Below are positions 1 through 8,068 of a DNA stretch of 64,000 nt, one piece after another. Every line of letters begins with the position of its first letter. The stretch's first letter is position 1. Position numbers and translations under genes: made by a program. The DNA is from Paenibacillus taichungensis (GTDB lineage: Bacteria > Bacillota > Bacilli > Paenibacillales > Paenibacillaceae): the NCBI RefSeq assembly GCF_003287275.1, contig NZ_QEVW01000010.1, forward strand, positions 62,001 to 126,000. The letters run 5' to 3'. The notes under the pieces are model-generated. The model was not told where the DNA came from. It saw nothing but the letters and a program-made list of their open reading frames with translations, and searched no databases.

Positions 1-29
1 AATATGTTGATATCAGGGGAGGCTTTACG

Positions 30-1031
30 ATGACGAAAGTTGTTGGACGGGACAAAGTGAATTGGGGCATTATGGGTACGGGATGGATTGCATCCCAATT
101 CGCGCGAGATCTGGAGCATGCCGGGAATGCTGTAAAAGCGGCAGTGGGTTCACGAACAGCCGAAAGTGCAGAGAAGTTTGCAGCTGAATATGGTTTTGCA
201 CGCGCTTACGGTTCATATGATGAGATGCTGCAGGACCCTGAAGTGGATATTATTTATGTGGCTACACCGCATCCGTTACATAAGGAAAATGTGCTTGCTT
301 GTCTGGAAGCGGGCAAAGCAGTTCTCTGTGAGAAACCCTTTACGATGAATGCCCGTCAGCTGGAGCAATTGGTGGAGAAGGCGCGTGAGCGCAAACTGTT
401 TCTTATGGAAGGCATGTGGACACGCTTTCTGCCACCGATTACCCAAGCGAGAGCATGGATTGCGGAAGGACGAATCGGCGAGGTACGTTTGGTCAAAGCA
501 GACTTTGGTTTCCGCGTAGGCTGGGAGCCGGAAGGCAGGTTACTTAACCCGGATCTGGGTGGAGGTGCTTTGCTTGATGCAGGGGTATATCCGATCTCCT
601 TCGCGTCCATGATTTTTGGTGAGCAGCCTCAGCATGTGTGGAGTACGGCGAACATTGGACAGACGGGTGTGGATGAACAGTTCTCCGTACTGTTGTCTTA
701 TTCCGAAGGCCGTTCTGCCTCGCTGAATGGGGCCATTCGGCTTAACCTGAGTAACGAAGCGGTCATATATGGCACAGAAGGGTACATTCGTTTACCTCTT
801 TTCCTGGCAGGCAAAGAAGCCTATCTGCATGTGAACGGCCAGGACGAACCGGAGAAATTCACCGATGACCGGACGTGTATTGGATATGCATTTGAAGCCG
901 AGGAAGCAGGGCGCTGCATTCTGGAAGGACGTACCGAGAGCAGAACGATACAACTGGACGAATCCCTGGAAATCATGAAGTTGATGGACACCATTCGTGG
1001 GCAGTGGGGCCTGCGTTACAAATCCGAGTAA
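30..1031 (+). CDS. Gfo/Idh/MocA family NAD(P)-dependent oxidoreductase
   Basis: A 333-residue cytoplasmic dehydrogenase. The N-terminal Rossmann fold shows the dinucleotide-binding turn MGTGWIA (about residues 15-21) and the family motif CEKPF with the conserved lysine at residue 102. The C-terminal substrate domain carries GGGALLDAGVYP, which resembles the dihydrodiol/xylose dehydrogenase branch rather than inositol dehydrogenases. The ATG follows GGGGAGG at good spacing. pcp starts 21 bases downstream with its own RBS, so the two are probably co-transcribed. The substrate cannot be told from sequence. Confidence 0.88.
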   Translation: MTKVVGRDKVNWGIMGTGWIASQFARDLEHAGNAVKAAVGSRTAESAEKFAAEYGFARAYGSYDEMLQDPEVDIIYVATPHPLHKENVLACLEAGKAVLCEKPFTMNARQLEQLVEKARERKLFLMEGMWTRFLPPITQARAWIAEGRIGEVRLVKADFGFRVGWEPEGRLLNPDLGGGALLDAGVYPISFASMIFGEQPQHVWSTANIGQTGVDEQFSVLLSYSEGRSASLNGAIRLNLSNEAVIYGTEGYIRLPLFLAGKEAYLHVNGQDEPEKFTDDRTCIGYAFEAEEAGRCILEGRTESRTIQLDESLEIMKLMDTIRGQWGLRYKSE

Positions 1032-1052
1032 ATAGACAGGAGTGGAAAAGCG

Positions 1053-1673
1053 ATGGTGAAAATTCTGATCTCTGGATTTGAACCTTTTGGCGGGGATGCG
1101 GTGAATCCAACGGGAGAGCTGATGGAGGCATTTGCGCAGGAAGTGATGGGGGGAGCGGAGCTGAAAACAGTGCTGCTGCCTGTGCACTTCGATGAATGTG
1201 CGGATCTGCTGATCGCAGAGATGGAATCCTGGCGACCGGATGTTGTCATCGCCTGTGGTCTGGCCAAAGGCAGGACAGCCATTACAGTTGAACGGATTGC
1301 TGTTAATGTCAAAGATATTCCTCCTGGCTCCTATGCGGACAACCAGGGCCAGCAACCTGTGGACGAGCTCATCGTCGAGGGCAGCCCAGACGGTCTGTTC
1401 TCCACATTGCCAATTCGTGCGATGGTAAATAACCTGGGGGCAGCAGGCATCCCGGCTGCGGTGTCCAATACGGCAGGCACGTATATTTGTAACAATACGA
1501 TGTATCGGGTGCTGGATCATATCCGATTGAAGCAGCTTCCGATTCGTGCCGGATTTGTACATTTCCCAGCTTCAACGGAGATGGCTGTGTTTCAACCTTC
1601 CGTGCCGTCACTGCCCATTCCCATGATGCTGGATGCTCTGCGGGTTATGATTCGCACGGTAGTAGCGGAGTAA
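1053..1673 (+). CDS. pcp: Pyroglutamyl-peptidase I (pyrrolidone-carboxylate peptidase)
   Basis: A 206-residue cysteine peptidase of family C15 that removes N-terminal pyroglutamate from peptides in the cytoplasm. The N-terminus has the hallmark LISGFEPFGG. The expected catalytic triad is visible as Glu80 (in TVERIAVN), Cys146 (in AGTYICNN) and His170 (in FVHFP). Length and residue spacing match characterised Bacillus enzymes. The ATG is preceded by AGGAGTGG. It follows the oxidoreductase closely. A bidirectional-looking hairpin lies about 200 bases downstream. Confidence 0.95.
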   Translation: MVKILISGFEPFGGDAVNPTGELMEAFAQEVMGGAELKTVLLPVHFDECADLLIAEMESWRPDVVIACGLAKGRTAITVERIAVNVKDIPPGSYADNQGQQPVDELIVEGSPDGLFSTLPIRAMVNNLGAAGIPAAVSNTAGTYICNNTMYRVLDHIRLKQLPIRAGFVHFPASTEMAVFQPSVPSLPIPMMLDALRVMIRTVVAE

Positions 1674-1880
1674 CGGGTAGTGACATGATGGAAGGTAAAT
1701 GAATGATGGTCGGCACCATGTGCATCTCCTAGTGTGCGATGTAATGAGTGATACGCATCCCGATTACCAGTTTTGTATCCCGACCTGCGTATACATATTG
1801 GACTGCTGAGAGTTTGTTAATATGTGGAGTTTGAGGGATCAACAAGGTGTGAAGATTTCGATTTTTGTTGAAGTGAATTA

Positions 1881-1930
1881 AAAAAGGCTGTCCTGTAGTC
1901 AATAAACATGACTTTACAGGACGGCCTTTT
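1881..1930. terminator. Bidirectional intrinsic terminator candidate
   Basis: An A-rich start and the arm AAAGGCTGTCCTGTAGTC face GACTTTACAGGACGGCCTTT across a 9-base loop, ending in TTTT. The A/T symmetry lets it work in either direction between the convergent pcp and mqnD units. Confidence 0.65.
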
Positions 1931-2026
1931 AATTATTGGTATTGGTGGCAGTGAGAGGTGTGCAGCCTCGTCACGTCTAACGAACTTGAGAAACGCTGAT
2001 GGGCGAAGATTCACAACTACTGGAAT

Positions 2027-2120
2027 CTAACGAATCACAGAAGCGTTATTTGGGCGATATACCCGATTTTTCTGTCTTTTCGCCGAGTTTTACGGAAATA
2101 ACGTGACTGAGATTCGTTAG
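2027..2120. repeat. Intergenic inverted repeat, TTCGTTAG family
   Basis: The arm beginning CTAACGAATC (2027-2052) faces an arm ending GATTCGTTAG (2095-2120). The match is imperfect over 26 bases, with the outer 10 bases perfect. The following segment AATAAGGTGTTACCGGTTCG (about 2148-2167) reappears, diverged, near 15494-15512, so this looks like a dispersed non-coding repeat. Confidence 0.5.
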
Positions 2121-2197
2121 TATTGGCATTCCGCTGAGTTCAGCTTAATAAGGTGTTACCGGTTCGTTAGCGGTTTTGGGGCCCGCAGGTCAATATT

Positions 2198-2260
2198 ACA
2201 TCACTGAGACCGTACCCAACAGAAATAGGAAAACGAGATTGGGCACAGCCTCAGTGATGT
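2198..2260. terminator. Stem-loop downstream of mqnD
   Basis: ACATCACTGAG (2198-2208) pairs perfectly with CTCAGTGATGT (2250-2260), with an inner CCCAA/TTGGG pairing. It sits just beyond the mqnD stop on the reverse strand. It lacks a strong U-tract in that direction, so it could be a weak terminator or an mRNA 3'-end stabiliser. Confidence 0.45.
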
Positions 2261-2285
2261 ATGTTTTGTATGAATACCTGACGAA

Positions 2286-3128
2286 TTAGATCCGCAACAA
2301 ATCCAGATCGAACTCGGGAACAAGACCTTCTTTCATCGCTCGTCCAAGCAATGCTGTAATTGCACCGTAACCGTCATCGCCCAGGTTGGCACTGAACTCG
2401 TTAACGTATAGGCCGATATGCTGCGCAGTTACATCAGGGTCCATCTCTTGAGCATGTTCCATGACGTATGCTTTGGACTCATCCGGATGCGCCCAAGCGT
2501 ATTCCACCGAGGCACGTGCCCAACCTGCAAGAGCGTGAGCATCCAGGTTGCGACGGGCGATGATCGCACCCAGCGGGATTGGAAGACCAGTGTCGCTTTC
2601 CCACCAGTTACCGAGATCTGTCATAAGTTTGAGATCATAATTCTGGTACGTGAAGCGTGCTTCATGGATAACCAAGCCGGCATCGATCTTTCCATCCCGG
2701 ACAGCAGGCATAATCTGGTCGAATGGCATAACGACAATCTCGCCTACACCGCCGGGAACATTTTGTGCTGCCCAGAGACGGAATAACAGGTAGGCTGTTG
2801 AACGTTCGCTCGGTACGGCAACTCGGCGTCCCGAGAGATAGGCCGGATCGGTTGTGCCGTTAGCGGTCAGAACCAGTGGACCACATCCTCTGCCAAGTGC
2901 GCCGCCCGCAGGCAAGAGTGCATAATCTTTCAGCACATAAGGCAGAGCTGCATAGGATATTTTCATGACTTCAGGTGTATCTGGTCCATCCGGATTAGCC
3001 GCAAGGCCGTTGGTAATATCGATGTCCGCATAACGGACATCAAGCTCAGGTGCACCAGGAATAAGTCCATGCACCCATGCGTGAAAGATAAATGTATCGT
3101 TAGGACAAGGGGAAAATGCAATTTTCAT
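2286..3128 (-). CDS. mqnD: 1,4-dihydroxy-6-naphthoate synthase (futalosine pathway)
   Basis: A 280-residue enzyme that converts cyclic dehypoxanthine futalosine to 1,4-dihydroxy-6-naphthoate, a late step of the alternative menaquinone route. The start MKIAFSPCPNDTFIFHAW is the family signature, and the body has the periplasmic-binding-protein-like fold typical of MqnA/MqnD. It overlaps the end of mqnB by four bases (ATGA), showing translational coupling. The presence of mqnB and mqnD implies menaquinone synthesis by the futalosine pathway rather than men genes; mqnA and mqnC are not in the window. Confidence 0.94.
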   Translation of the reverse strand: MKIAFSPCPNDTFIFHAWVHGLIPGAPELDVRYADIDITNGLAANPDGPDTPEVMKISYAALPYVLKDYALLPAGGALGRGCGPLVLTANGTTDPAYLSGRRVAVPSERSTAYLLFRLWAAQNVPGGVGEIVVMPFDQIMPAVRDGKIDAGLVIHEARFTYQNYDLKLMTDLGNWWESDTGLPIPLGAIIARRNLDAHALAGWARASVEYAWAHPDESKAYVMEHAQEMDPDVTAQHIGLYVNEFSANLGDDGYGAITALLGRAMKEGLVPEFDLDLLRI

Positions 3129-3997
3129 GATGTAAGTACCTCCCGTAAAATGGAACTTGCAGCCTGGAGCGCATCCAGGGCATCCTTGATGCGCCAGGCG
3201 TCGCGGTCGCGTGGACCGACCGCGTTGGATATAGCCCGCAGTTCGAGTGCAGGCACGCCGAACTGCTGGGCAGCAGTTGCTACGCCGAAGCCTTCCATGC
3301 CTTCGGCGGCGGCATCCGGCACGCGGCGCAGCAGCTCCGCGGCCGTCTCGGCAGTTCCGGTCGCCGTGGATACGGTGACCGCCGTGCCTCCGCTGACAGC
3401 GAGCCCTGCCCGCTGCAGCTCATGGCGAAGGCGCGCGGCAAGCACCGCGTCCGCCGCCACACGGGACGAGCCGAAGCCGAGCTCGTCCACGCTGAGGAAG
3501 CCGTCTGGCGTCTGCGAGCCCAGATCGGCGGCAACCATGGCGTCGGCCACCACGAGGGAGCCGACGTCCGCCCGGCCGGGGAACCCGCCGCCGATGCCGG
3601 CACTGACCACCAGCGTGTACGCTGGGGTCAGTCCGGTCCCGGCAAGGGGCCCCGGCCTTGAAGATGCGGCAGATGCCTGTGCCGCATCAGTTTGGCTTGG
3701 CGCAGCGGAGCCTTGCGCCAGCGCATTTGCGCCAGCCGCTGCTGAGGCAAAGGCCAGCGCGGCAGCGGTTCCTGCAGCGGCCGAGGCAGGGCCTACGCCC
3801 GCAGCAATCACATCAAAGTGAGCAGCTTGGTCACCCAAGCCGCGCAGTACCGCCTCTTTTTCCGCATCAACGGCGGTTACGATTAATACACGCTGTGTCG
3901 AAGCTGTGGATGTCGCGTTTGTTTCTAAGCTACTTGACAAGCTTGTAGTTTCTGGGCGATTACGTTCTATAGAATCATTCTGTTTCTGTTCATTCAT
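3125..3997 (-). CDS. mqnB: Futalosine hydrolase with Ala-rich insertion
   Basis: A nucleosidase-fold enzyme that removes hypoxanthine from futalosine. The core begins at about residue 37 (RVLIVTAVDAEKEAVL) and shows the family segments GVGPASAA and SAGIGGGFPG. At 290 residues it is longer than the usual roughly 220. The excess is a Ser/Thr-rich N-terminal tail (residues 1-36) and an Ala-rich low-complexity stretch (about 72-120) inserted before YTLVVSAGIGGG. The coding DNA for that stretch is visibly GC-rich compared with its surroundings. The ATG has a GAGGGAG RBS. It is the first gene of the mqnB-mqnD pair. Confidence 0.9.
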   Translation of the reverse strand: MNEQKQNDSIERNRPETTSLSSSLETNATSTASTQRVLIVTAVDAEKEAVLRGLGDQAAHFDVIAAGVGPASAAAGTAAALAFASAAAGANALAQGSAAPSQTDAAQASAASSRPGPLAGTGLTPAYTLVVSAGIGGGFPGRADVGSLVVADAMVAADLGSQTPDGFLSVDELGFGSSRVAADAVLAARLRHELQRAGLAVSGGTAVTVSTATGTAETAAELLRRVPDAAAEGMEGFGVATAAQQFGVPALELRAISNAVGPRDRDAWRIKDALDALQAASSILREVLTS

Positions 3998-4342
3998 CCC
4001 GAATTCTCCCTCATGAGGTTTTTATAAAGCCATCTATAAAATATGTACGCATAGGCCAGACGGAGTGACAACTGTACTGACAACGAGCGAAGCGAGCACG
4101 TGAACCAGTGAATGAGCACAACGTTCTTCTCCATCATAACGGAAGGGGAAAGATCAGAACAAGCTTTGAACGTATTTAGCCGGATAAGCGATTTAACGAA
4201 CAGTAGCAACTCGCCCGAACCAGACTGAGACCCGAAATTATGCGTTTTATATAACAGAGTGATCTATTTTCAATCGTCTATATGTCACTTTAATCATATA
4301 TATAAACCTAACGCGAATCATACGAGAAGTCAAAGTAAATGG
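3998..4342. other. Divergent intergenic region, no gene seen
   Basis: This lies between the reverse-strand mqnB and the forward GntR cassette. It must hold the mqnB promoter, but no convincing -35/-10 pair was identified. A 71-codon reverse frame here has no recognisable protein character. Confidence 0.4.
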
Positions 4343-4389
4343 TTGACAATCTGTATTAACTGTACTAATAATAGTAATACAGTTAATAC
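4343..4389 (+). promoter_or_regulatory. SigA promoter overlapped by a nested palindrome (GntR operator candidate)
   Basis: TTGACA (4343-4348), a 17-base spacer and TAATAA (4366-4371) form a good promoter for the GntR cassette. The perfect inverted repeat GTATTAACTGTA...TACAGTTAATAC (4353-4364 and 4378-4389) spans the -10. Nested inside it is a second palindrome, TACTAATAATAGTA (4363-4376). The position would let a bound repressor block RNA polymerase, as expected for autorepression by a YtrA-type GntR protein. Confidence 0.7.
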
Positions 4390-4474
4390 ACCTTAGGATT
4401 GGATATATACACTTCAAAATACAGTCATCGTTCATCAATAGGGTATTACAACTTTTATAGAGAGGAGGTGCGGG

Positions 4475-4864
4475 ATGTTCGAATTGGATGTACGCAGCCG
4501 TAAGGCGATCTATGAGCAACTAGTAGACAAAATCAAAGAAATGATCGTGTACGGTGTTCTCCAACCCGATGAGCAGCTGCCTTCCGTTCGCACACTATCC
4601 GGGCAGCTCACGGTTAATCCGAATACGATTCAGAAGGCGTACCGGGAACTTGAACGTGAAGGTTATATCTATTCATTGCAGGGAAAAGGGAGCTTCGTAT
4701 CATCGTCCGTGGAACATCCGAATGCAGCCATGAGAGATGAAATCAGAGCCGCTCTGGTGAAGCTGATTGCGGAAGCTTCATATTCCGGTTTGAGCAAAGC
4801 CGATATGACGCTTTTATTTGAGGAAGCGATGGCCCGTATAGAGAAGGGGGAGCCGCATGATTGA
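4475..4864 (+). CDS. GntR family transcriptional regulator, YtrA type
   Basis: A 129-residue repressor-type protein. The N-terminal winged helix-turn-helix (about residues 10-75) shows the subfamily pattern AIYEQLVDKI, LPSVRTLSGQL and VNPNTIQKAYRELEREG. Only a short C-terminal helical tail follows, which is typical of the YtrA subfamily and unlike the large effector domains of FadR or HutC types. The RBS is AGAGGAGG. Its stop overlaps the start of the ATPase gene, so it is co-translated with the transporter it probably regulates. The palindrome over its own promoter is the likely operator. Confidence 0.9.
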   Translation: MFELDVRSRKAIYEQLVDKIKEMIVYGVLQPDEQLPSVRTLSGQLTVNPNTIQKAYRELEREGYIYSLQGKGSFVSSSVEHPNAAMRDEIRAALVKLIAEASYSGLSKADMTLLFEEAMARIEKGEPHD

Positions 4865-5759
4865 GCTGAATCAGGTCATTAAGGCATTTGAACAGGAAAA
4901 AGCCGTTGATGGCGTCACGATGCAAGTACATAAGGGATCGATCTACGGTTTGCTCGGTTCCAACGGGGCAGGCAAAACGTCGCTGCTCAAAATACTCGCA
5001 GGCATCTATCGTCAGGATAGCGGCACGGTTCGCATTGATGGGCAAGAGATATATGAAAATATGGACCTCAAGGGACGTACCATTTTTATGGCGGATGCGC
5101 CATACTTTTTCCCTCAATCGTCCATTCATCAGATGGCTGCCTTCTATCGTTCGGTGTATCCGCGCTGGAATGAGGAGCGTTTTGTACAGCTCGGCAGTGT
5201 ATTTAAACTGGACGTGAAACGTAAACTGCATCGCATGTCCAAAGGCATGCGCCGTCAGGCAGCCGTATGGCTTGGACTTAGCTGCATGCCTGAAGTGCTG
5301 CTCATGGATGAGCCAATTGATGGGCTTGATCCGGTCATGCGGCAGCAGATCAAAAATCTGCTGTTCCAGGAAGCAGCGGAGCGTCAGGTGACGATTCTGA
5401 TCTCGTCTCACAATTTGCGCGAGATTGAAGACCTATGCGACCATGTTGCCATCATGCACAAAGGCCGGATTATTGTAGAGAAAGATCTGGATGATCTAAA
5501 GGCCGATACACATAAAATTCAGGTCGCTTTCCGTCATCCTGATCATGCCAAGGCTATGGACGAACAGGTGAATATTTTGCATGAAGAGCAGCGTGGAAGT
5601 GTATCCCTGTTTATTGTGAAAGGTAATCGCGAGGCTGTGACGGAACGGTTCCGTGCATTTGATCCCTATCTGCTGGATGTGCTGCCGCTGACGCTGGAAG
5701 AAATATTTATCTATGAAATGGAGGATGCAGGATATGATATTCAACCGATTGTTCTGTAA
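4857..5759 (+). CDS. ABC transporter ATP-binding protein
   Basis: A 300-residue nucleotide-binding subunit. Walker A is GSNGAGKTS. The signature loop is the degenerate MSKGMRRQ, and Walker B with catalytic Glu is VLLMDEPIDGLDP, followed by the H-loop in ISSHNLREIED. The pattern matches ATPases of GntR-linked exporters such as YtrB/EcsA relatives. It overlaps the GntR gene by eight bases and the permease start by about 26 bases. The substrate is unknown; related cassettes respond to cell-envelope stress. Confidence 0.9.
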   Translation: MIELNQVIKAFEQEKAVDGVTMQVHKGSIYGLLGSNGAGKTSLLKILAGIYRQDSGTVRIDGQEIYENMDLKGRTIFMADAPYFFPQSSIHQMAAFYRSVYPRWNEERFVQLGSVFKLDVKRKLHRMSKGMRRQAAVWLGLSCMPEVLLMDEPIDGLDPVMRQQIKNLLFQEAAERQVTILISSHNLREIEDLCDHVAIMHKGRIIVEKDLDDLKADTHKIQVAFRHPDHAKAMDEQVNILHEEQRGSVSLFIVKGNREAVTERFRAFDPYLLDVLPLTLEEIFIYEMEDAGYDIQPIVL

Positions 5760-7761
5760 CCGGGGCATCCTGTTCCAAAATTTCAGGCAGCATGGATGGA
5801 TCGGCATCTTGTACCTGATCACGTTGTTGTTTTCGCTACCGCTCCATATCGGTACAGAGTATCGGGATTTACCACAGCAAATTACGAGTTTGTTTCAGGC
5901 GAATGGAGAAGTACAAATTCTGTTTGCCATTACGTTCCCGGTAGCTGCGGGCATTTTTCTGTTCCGGTATGTGCAATCCGGTGCACCTTCAGATCTGTTC
6001 CACAGTTTGCCGTTGCGCCGCAAGCATCTGTTAACCGTTAATTTGTTGACAGGATTCATGATGATCTTGCTTCCGATCTGGATAACGACTGCCATTACAG
6101 GCTGGGTATGGGCAGCACTGGATCAGCCCGCATTTATATTCGAAGCTAGTTCAATCTGGATGTGGGGCCTCAGTATGAGCATCTACTCGCTGTTTATGTT
6201 CATGCTGACCGTGGTGGTAGGCATGTGCATTGGACAGTCCGTGTTGCAGGGGCTCACCGTTTATGCGCTCCTACTGTTGCCTGTTGTTGTATGGTTCATT
6301 TTTTCCTTACATCTTCAACATTACCTGCTTGGATATCCCTACGATGATATTGGGCGAAATGCACAAAATATATCTTTACTGCTTCGCATGGGTTCGATTA
6401 GTGGAGCTCCTGTGATCGGTTGGGAACTTATTATTTATACCATATTGACATTGATGTTCATTCTGTTGTCTTACGTATTCTATGCGAAGAGACAGGTGGA
6501 ATCTGCTACCCAAGCGGTGACATTTACTGTTGTTAAACCCATATTCCGATTTGGTTTGATGTTTACGCTGGTTTTAATTAGCGGAGCCTACTTCACCATT
6601 ATTGCTCCAAGAGGATCATCGGGGTGGGGAATTTTCGGATATATCCTCGGTGGAGTTGTCGGTTATATTGTAGCCGAGATGATTATTCGCAAGACGTGGT
6701 TGATTTGGAGCGGCAAGCTGCTGCCCAAGATGGCTTTATATGGTATCGTGGCCGGGTTGATTTTGTACGTCCCTGTTGCCAGTTGGAATGGATATGCTGC
6801 ACGAGTGCCTGAGTTGAAGAAGGTTAACAGTATCAAGCTTGGTGGAGAGAGATACACTTATACTAACGGTGTCTCATCGAAAATGGATGACGATCCTTTC
6901 TATTCAAGTGATCCTGAATATATGAAAGCCGTTATTGCTCTTCATCAGAAGATCGTGGATTCTGATCTGTCTTTGCTGAATGATCCCATCAATCCTGGTA
7001 TGCGTAATGACGAGTATGTGTTTATTAATTACAAGCTGGATAACGGCAAGGTGATGAAACGCAAATATTACATTCCGGAAGCCGATTTCCGTGAGGACTT
7101 AATAGCCTTGAAGCAGTCTCGAGATTATAAAAAATTTACTTACGATACCTATAAGCTGGAAGAGGATGCACTGAGTATCGGAATACGTTCCTCCATTAGT
7201 TCGTATCGTAAGGTTTACATTAGTAACCCGGAGCAAGTCCGTGAATTCAAGGAACTTCTGAGTCAGGACATCATGGATCAGACTTACGAGGAACAACGCT
7301 CTCCGTGGCAGTCCTTTGCGAACGCGGAAATCAACCAAGATTCCTCATTCGAGAATCCATCTCAGCCCAAGGAAATGTCGTACTTTGAGATAAAACCGAG
7401 TTACGACCGGGTTTTGGGCTGGTTGAAAGAAAATAAATATTATGAACAGCTGGACTTTCCTACGGAAGAAGTGGCTTCTGCACAGTTTGTGAAGCAGGAG
7501 ATCAACAGTCCTGGAAATCCTCAGTTTGTATATCCTCAGTCAGAATATGTGGACGGGAATGTCAACGGCAACAAGCAAGTCGCTACTAAAAATAAAAAAA
7601 TCATTAGCGACCTGCTCAAGCGTCAAAGGTCCGCTTATCAGACAGAGAAAGATACCCTGTATCAGATCAAATTGAATGTCACCCGCGGGGAGAACATCTA
7701 CATGATGCTGAAAGAAGAAGACCTTACAGAAGAGATGAAAGCCATCCTGGCCGGACAGTAA
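5734..7761 (+). CDS. ABC transporter permease with large C-terminal extracytoplasmic domain
   Basis: A 675-residue membrane protein. I chose the ATG at 5734 (MIFNRLFCNRG) because GGAGG ends nine bases upstream; an in-frame ATG at 5713 lies deeper in the ATPase gene and has a poorer site. About nine hydrophobic segments occupy residues 20-365. A charged soluble domain of about 300 residues follows, consistent with the DUF6449-type permeases recalled from Firmicutes; that domain name is from memory. It is the third gene of the cassette and is followed by a strong terminator at 7918. Confidence 0.82.
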   Translation: MIFNRLFCNRGILFQNFRQHGWIGILYLITLLFSLPLHIGTEYRDLPQQITSLFQANGEVQILFAITFPVAAGIFLFRYVQSGAPSDLFHSLPLRRKHLLTVNLLTGFMMILLPIWITTAITGWVWAALDQPAFIFEASSIWMWGLSMSIYSLFMFMLTVVVGMCIGQSVLQGLTVYALLLLPVVVWFIFSLHLQHYLLGYPYDDIGRNAQNISLLLRMGSISGAPVIGWELIIYTILTLMFILLSYVFYAKRQVESATQAVTFTVVKPIFRFGLMFTLVLISGAYFTIIAPRGSSGWGIFGYILGGVVGYIVAEMIIRKTWLIWSGKLLPKMALYGIVAGLILYVPVASWNGYAARVPELKKVNSIKLGGERYTYTNGVSSKMDDDPFYSSDPEYMKAVIALHQKIVDSDLSLLNDPINPGMRNDEYVFINYKLDNGKVMKRKYYIPEADFREDLIALKQSRDYKKFTYDTYKLEEDALSIGIRSSISSYRKVYISNPEQVREFKELLSQDIMDQTYEEQRSPWQSFANAEINQDSSFENPSQPKEMSYFEIKPSYDRVLGWLKENKYYEQLDFPTEEVASAQFVKQEINSPGNPQFVYPQSEYVDGNVNGNKQVATKNKKIISDLLKRQRSAYQTEKDTLYQIKLNVTRGENIYMMLKEEDLTEEMKAILAGQ

Positions 7762-7917
7762 TATCATTTGCAAGCGGGAAGGGTTCTCCCGGTAAATATG
7801 CTGATTTCTCGATCTGACTTGACCAGAATACAAGTATGGAATATATTAGAAAAAGGTAATGATTCGATTCGAAATAATGATCATTTCGGCGAATCCCATA
7901 TGGACGGCTTATGAGGG

Positions 7918-7970
7918 AAGCACCCGTAAGAGCAGGCAATACGCCTGACTTGCGGGTGCTTTTTTTGTTT
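7918..7970 (+). terminator. Intrinsic terminator of the GntR-ABC operon
   Basis: AAGCACCCGTAAG pairs with CTTGCGGGTGCTT, with an inner CAGGC/GCCTG pairing, and is followed by TTTTTTTG. It is about 160 bases after the permease stop. No gene is seen in the rest of 7762-8068. Confidence 0.85.
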
Positions 7971-8068
7971 TAGTCAAGATTTATTCATTCAGGGATCGTA
8001 ATCGAATCACCGCACAGATACTCCAGCAGGTTCTAACTATCAATTCATATTGAAGGGAGCAGAAGAGA

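Larger units (their letters stand above)
1674..2285. other. Intergenic region with hairpins and a repeat
   Basis: No convincing gene is seen here. The stretch separates two convergent transcription units (pcp forward, mqnD reverse). It holds a symmetrical terminator-like hairpin, an imperfect 26-base inverted repeat built on CTAACGAATC/GATTCGTTAG, and a long stem-loop next to mqnD. These are listed separately. Confidence 0.6.

Noticed and set aside
792..1562. 256-codon reverse-strand frame
   Set aside because: It is antisense to the well-supported oxidoreductase and pcp genes, has no RBS and shows no family features.
3069..3821. 250-codon forward frame opposite mqnB
   Set aside because: A by-product of the GC-rich Ala-coding stretch of mqnB; the protein is Ser/Ala/Arg low complexity with no recognisable fold.
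4743..5411. 222-codon reverse frame across the GntR and ATPase genes
   Set aside because: Antisense to two overlapping genes with strong motifs; no start signal.
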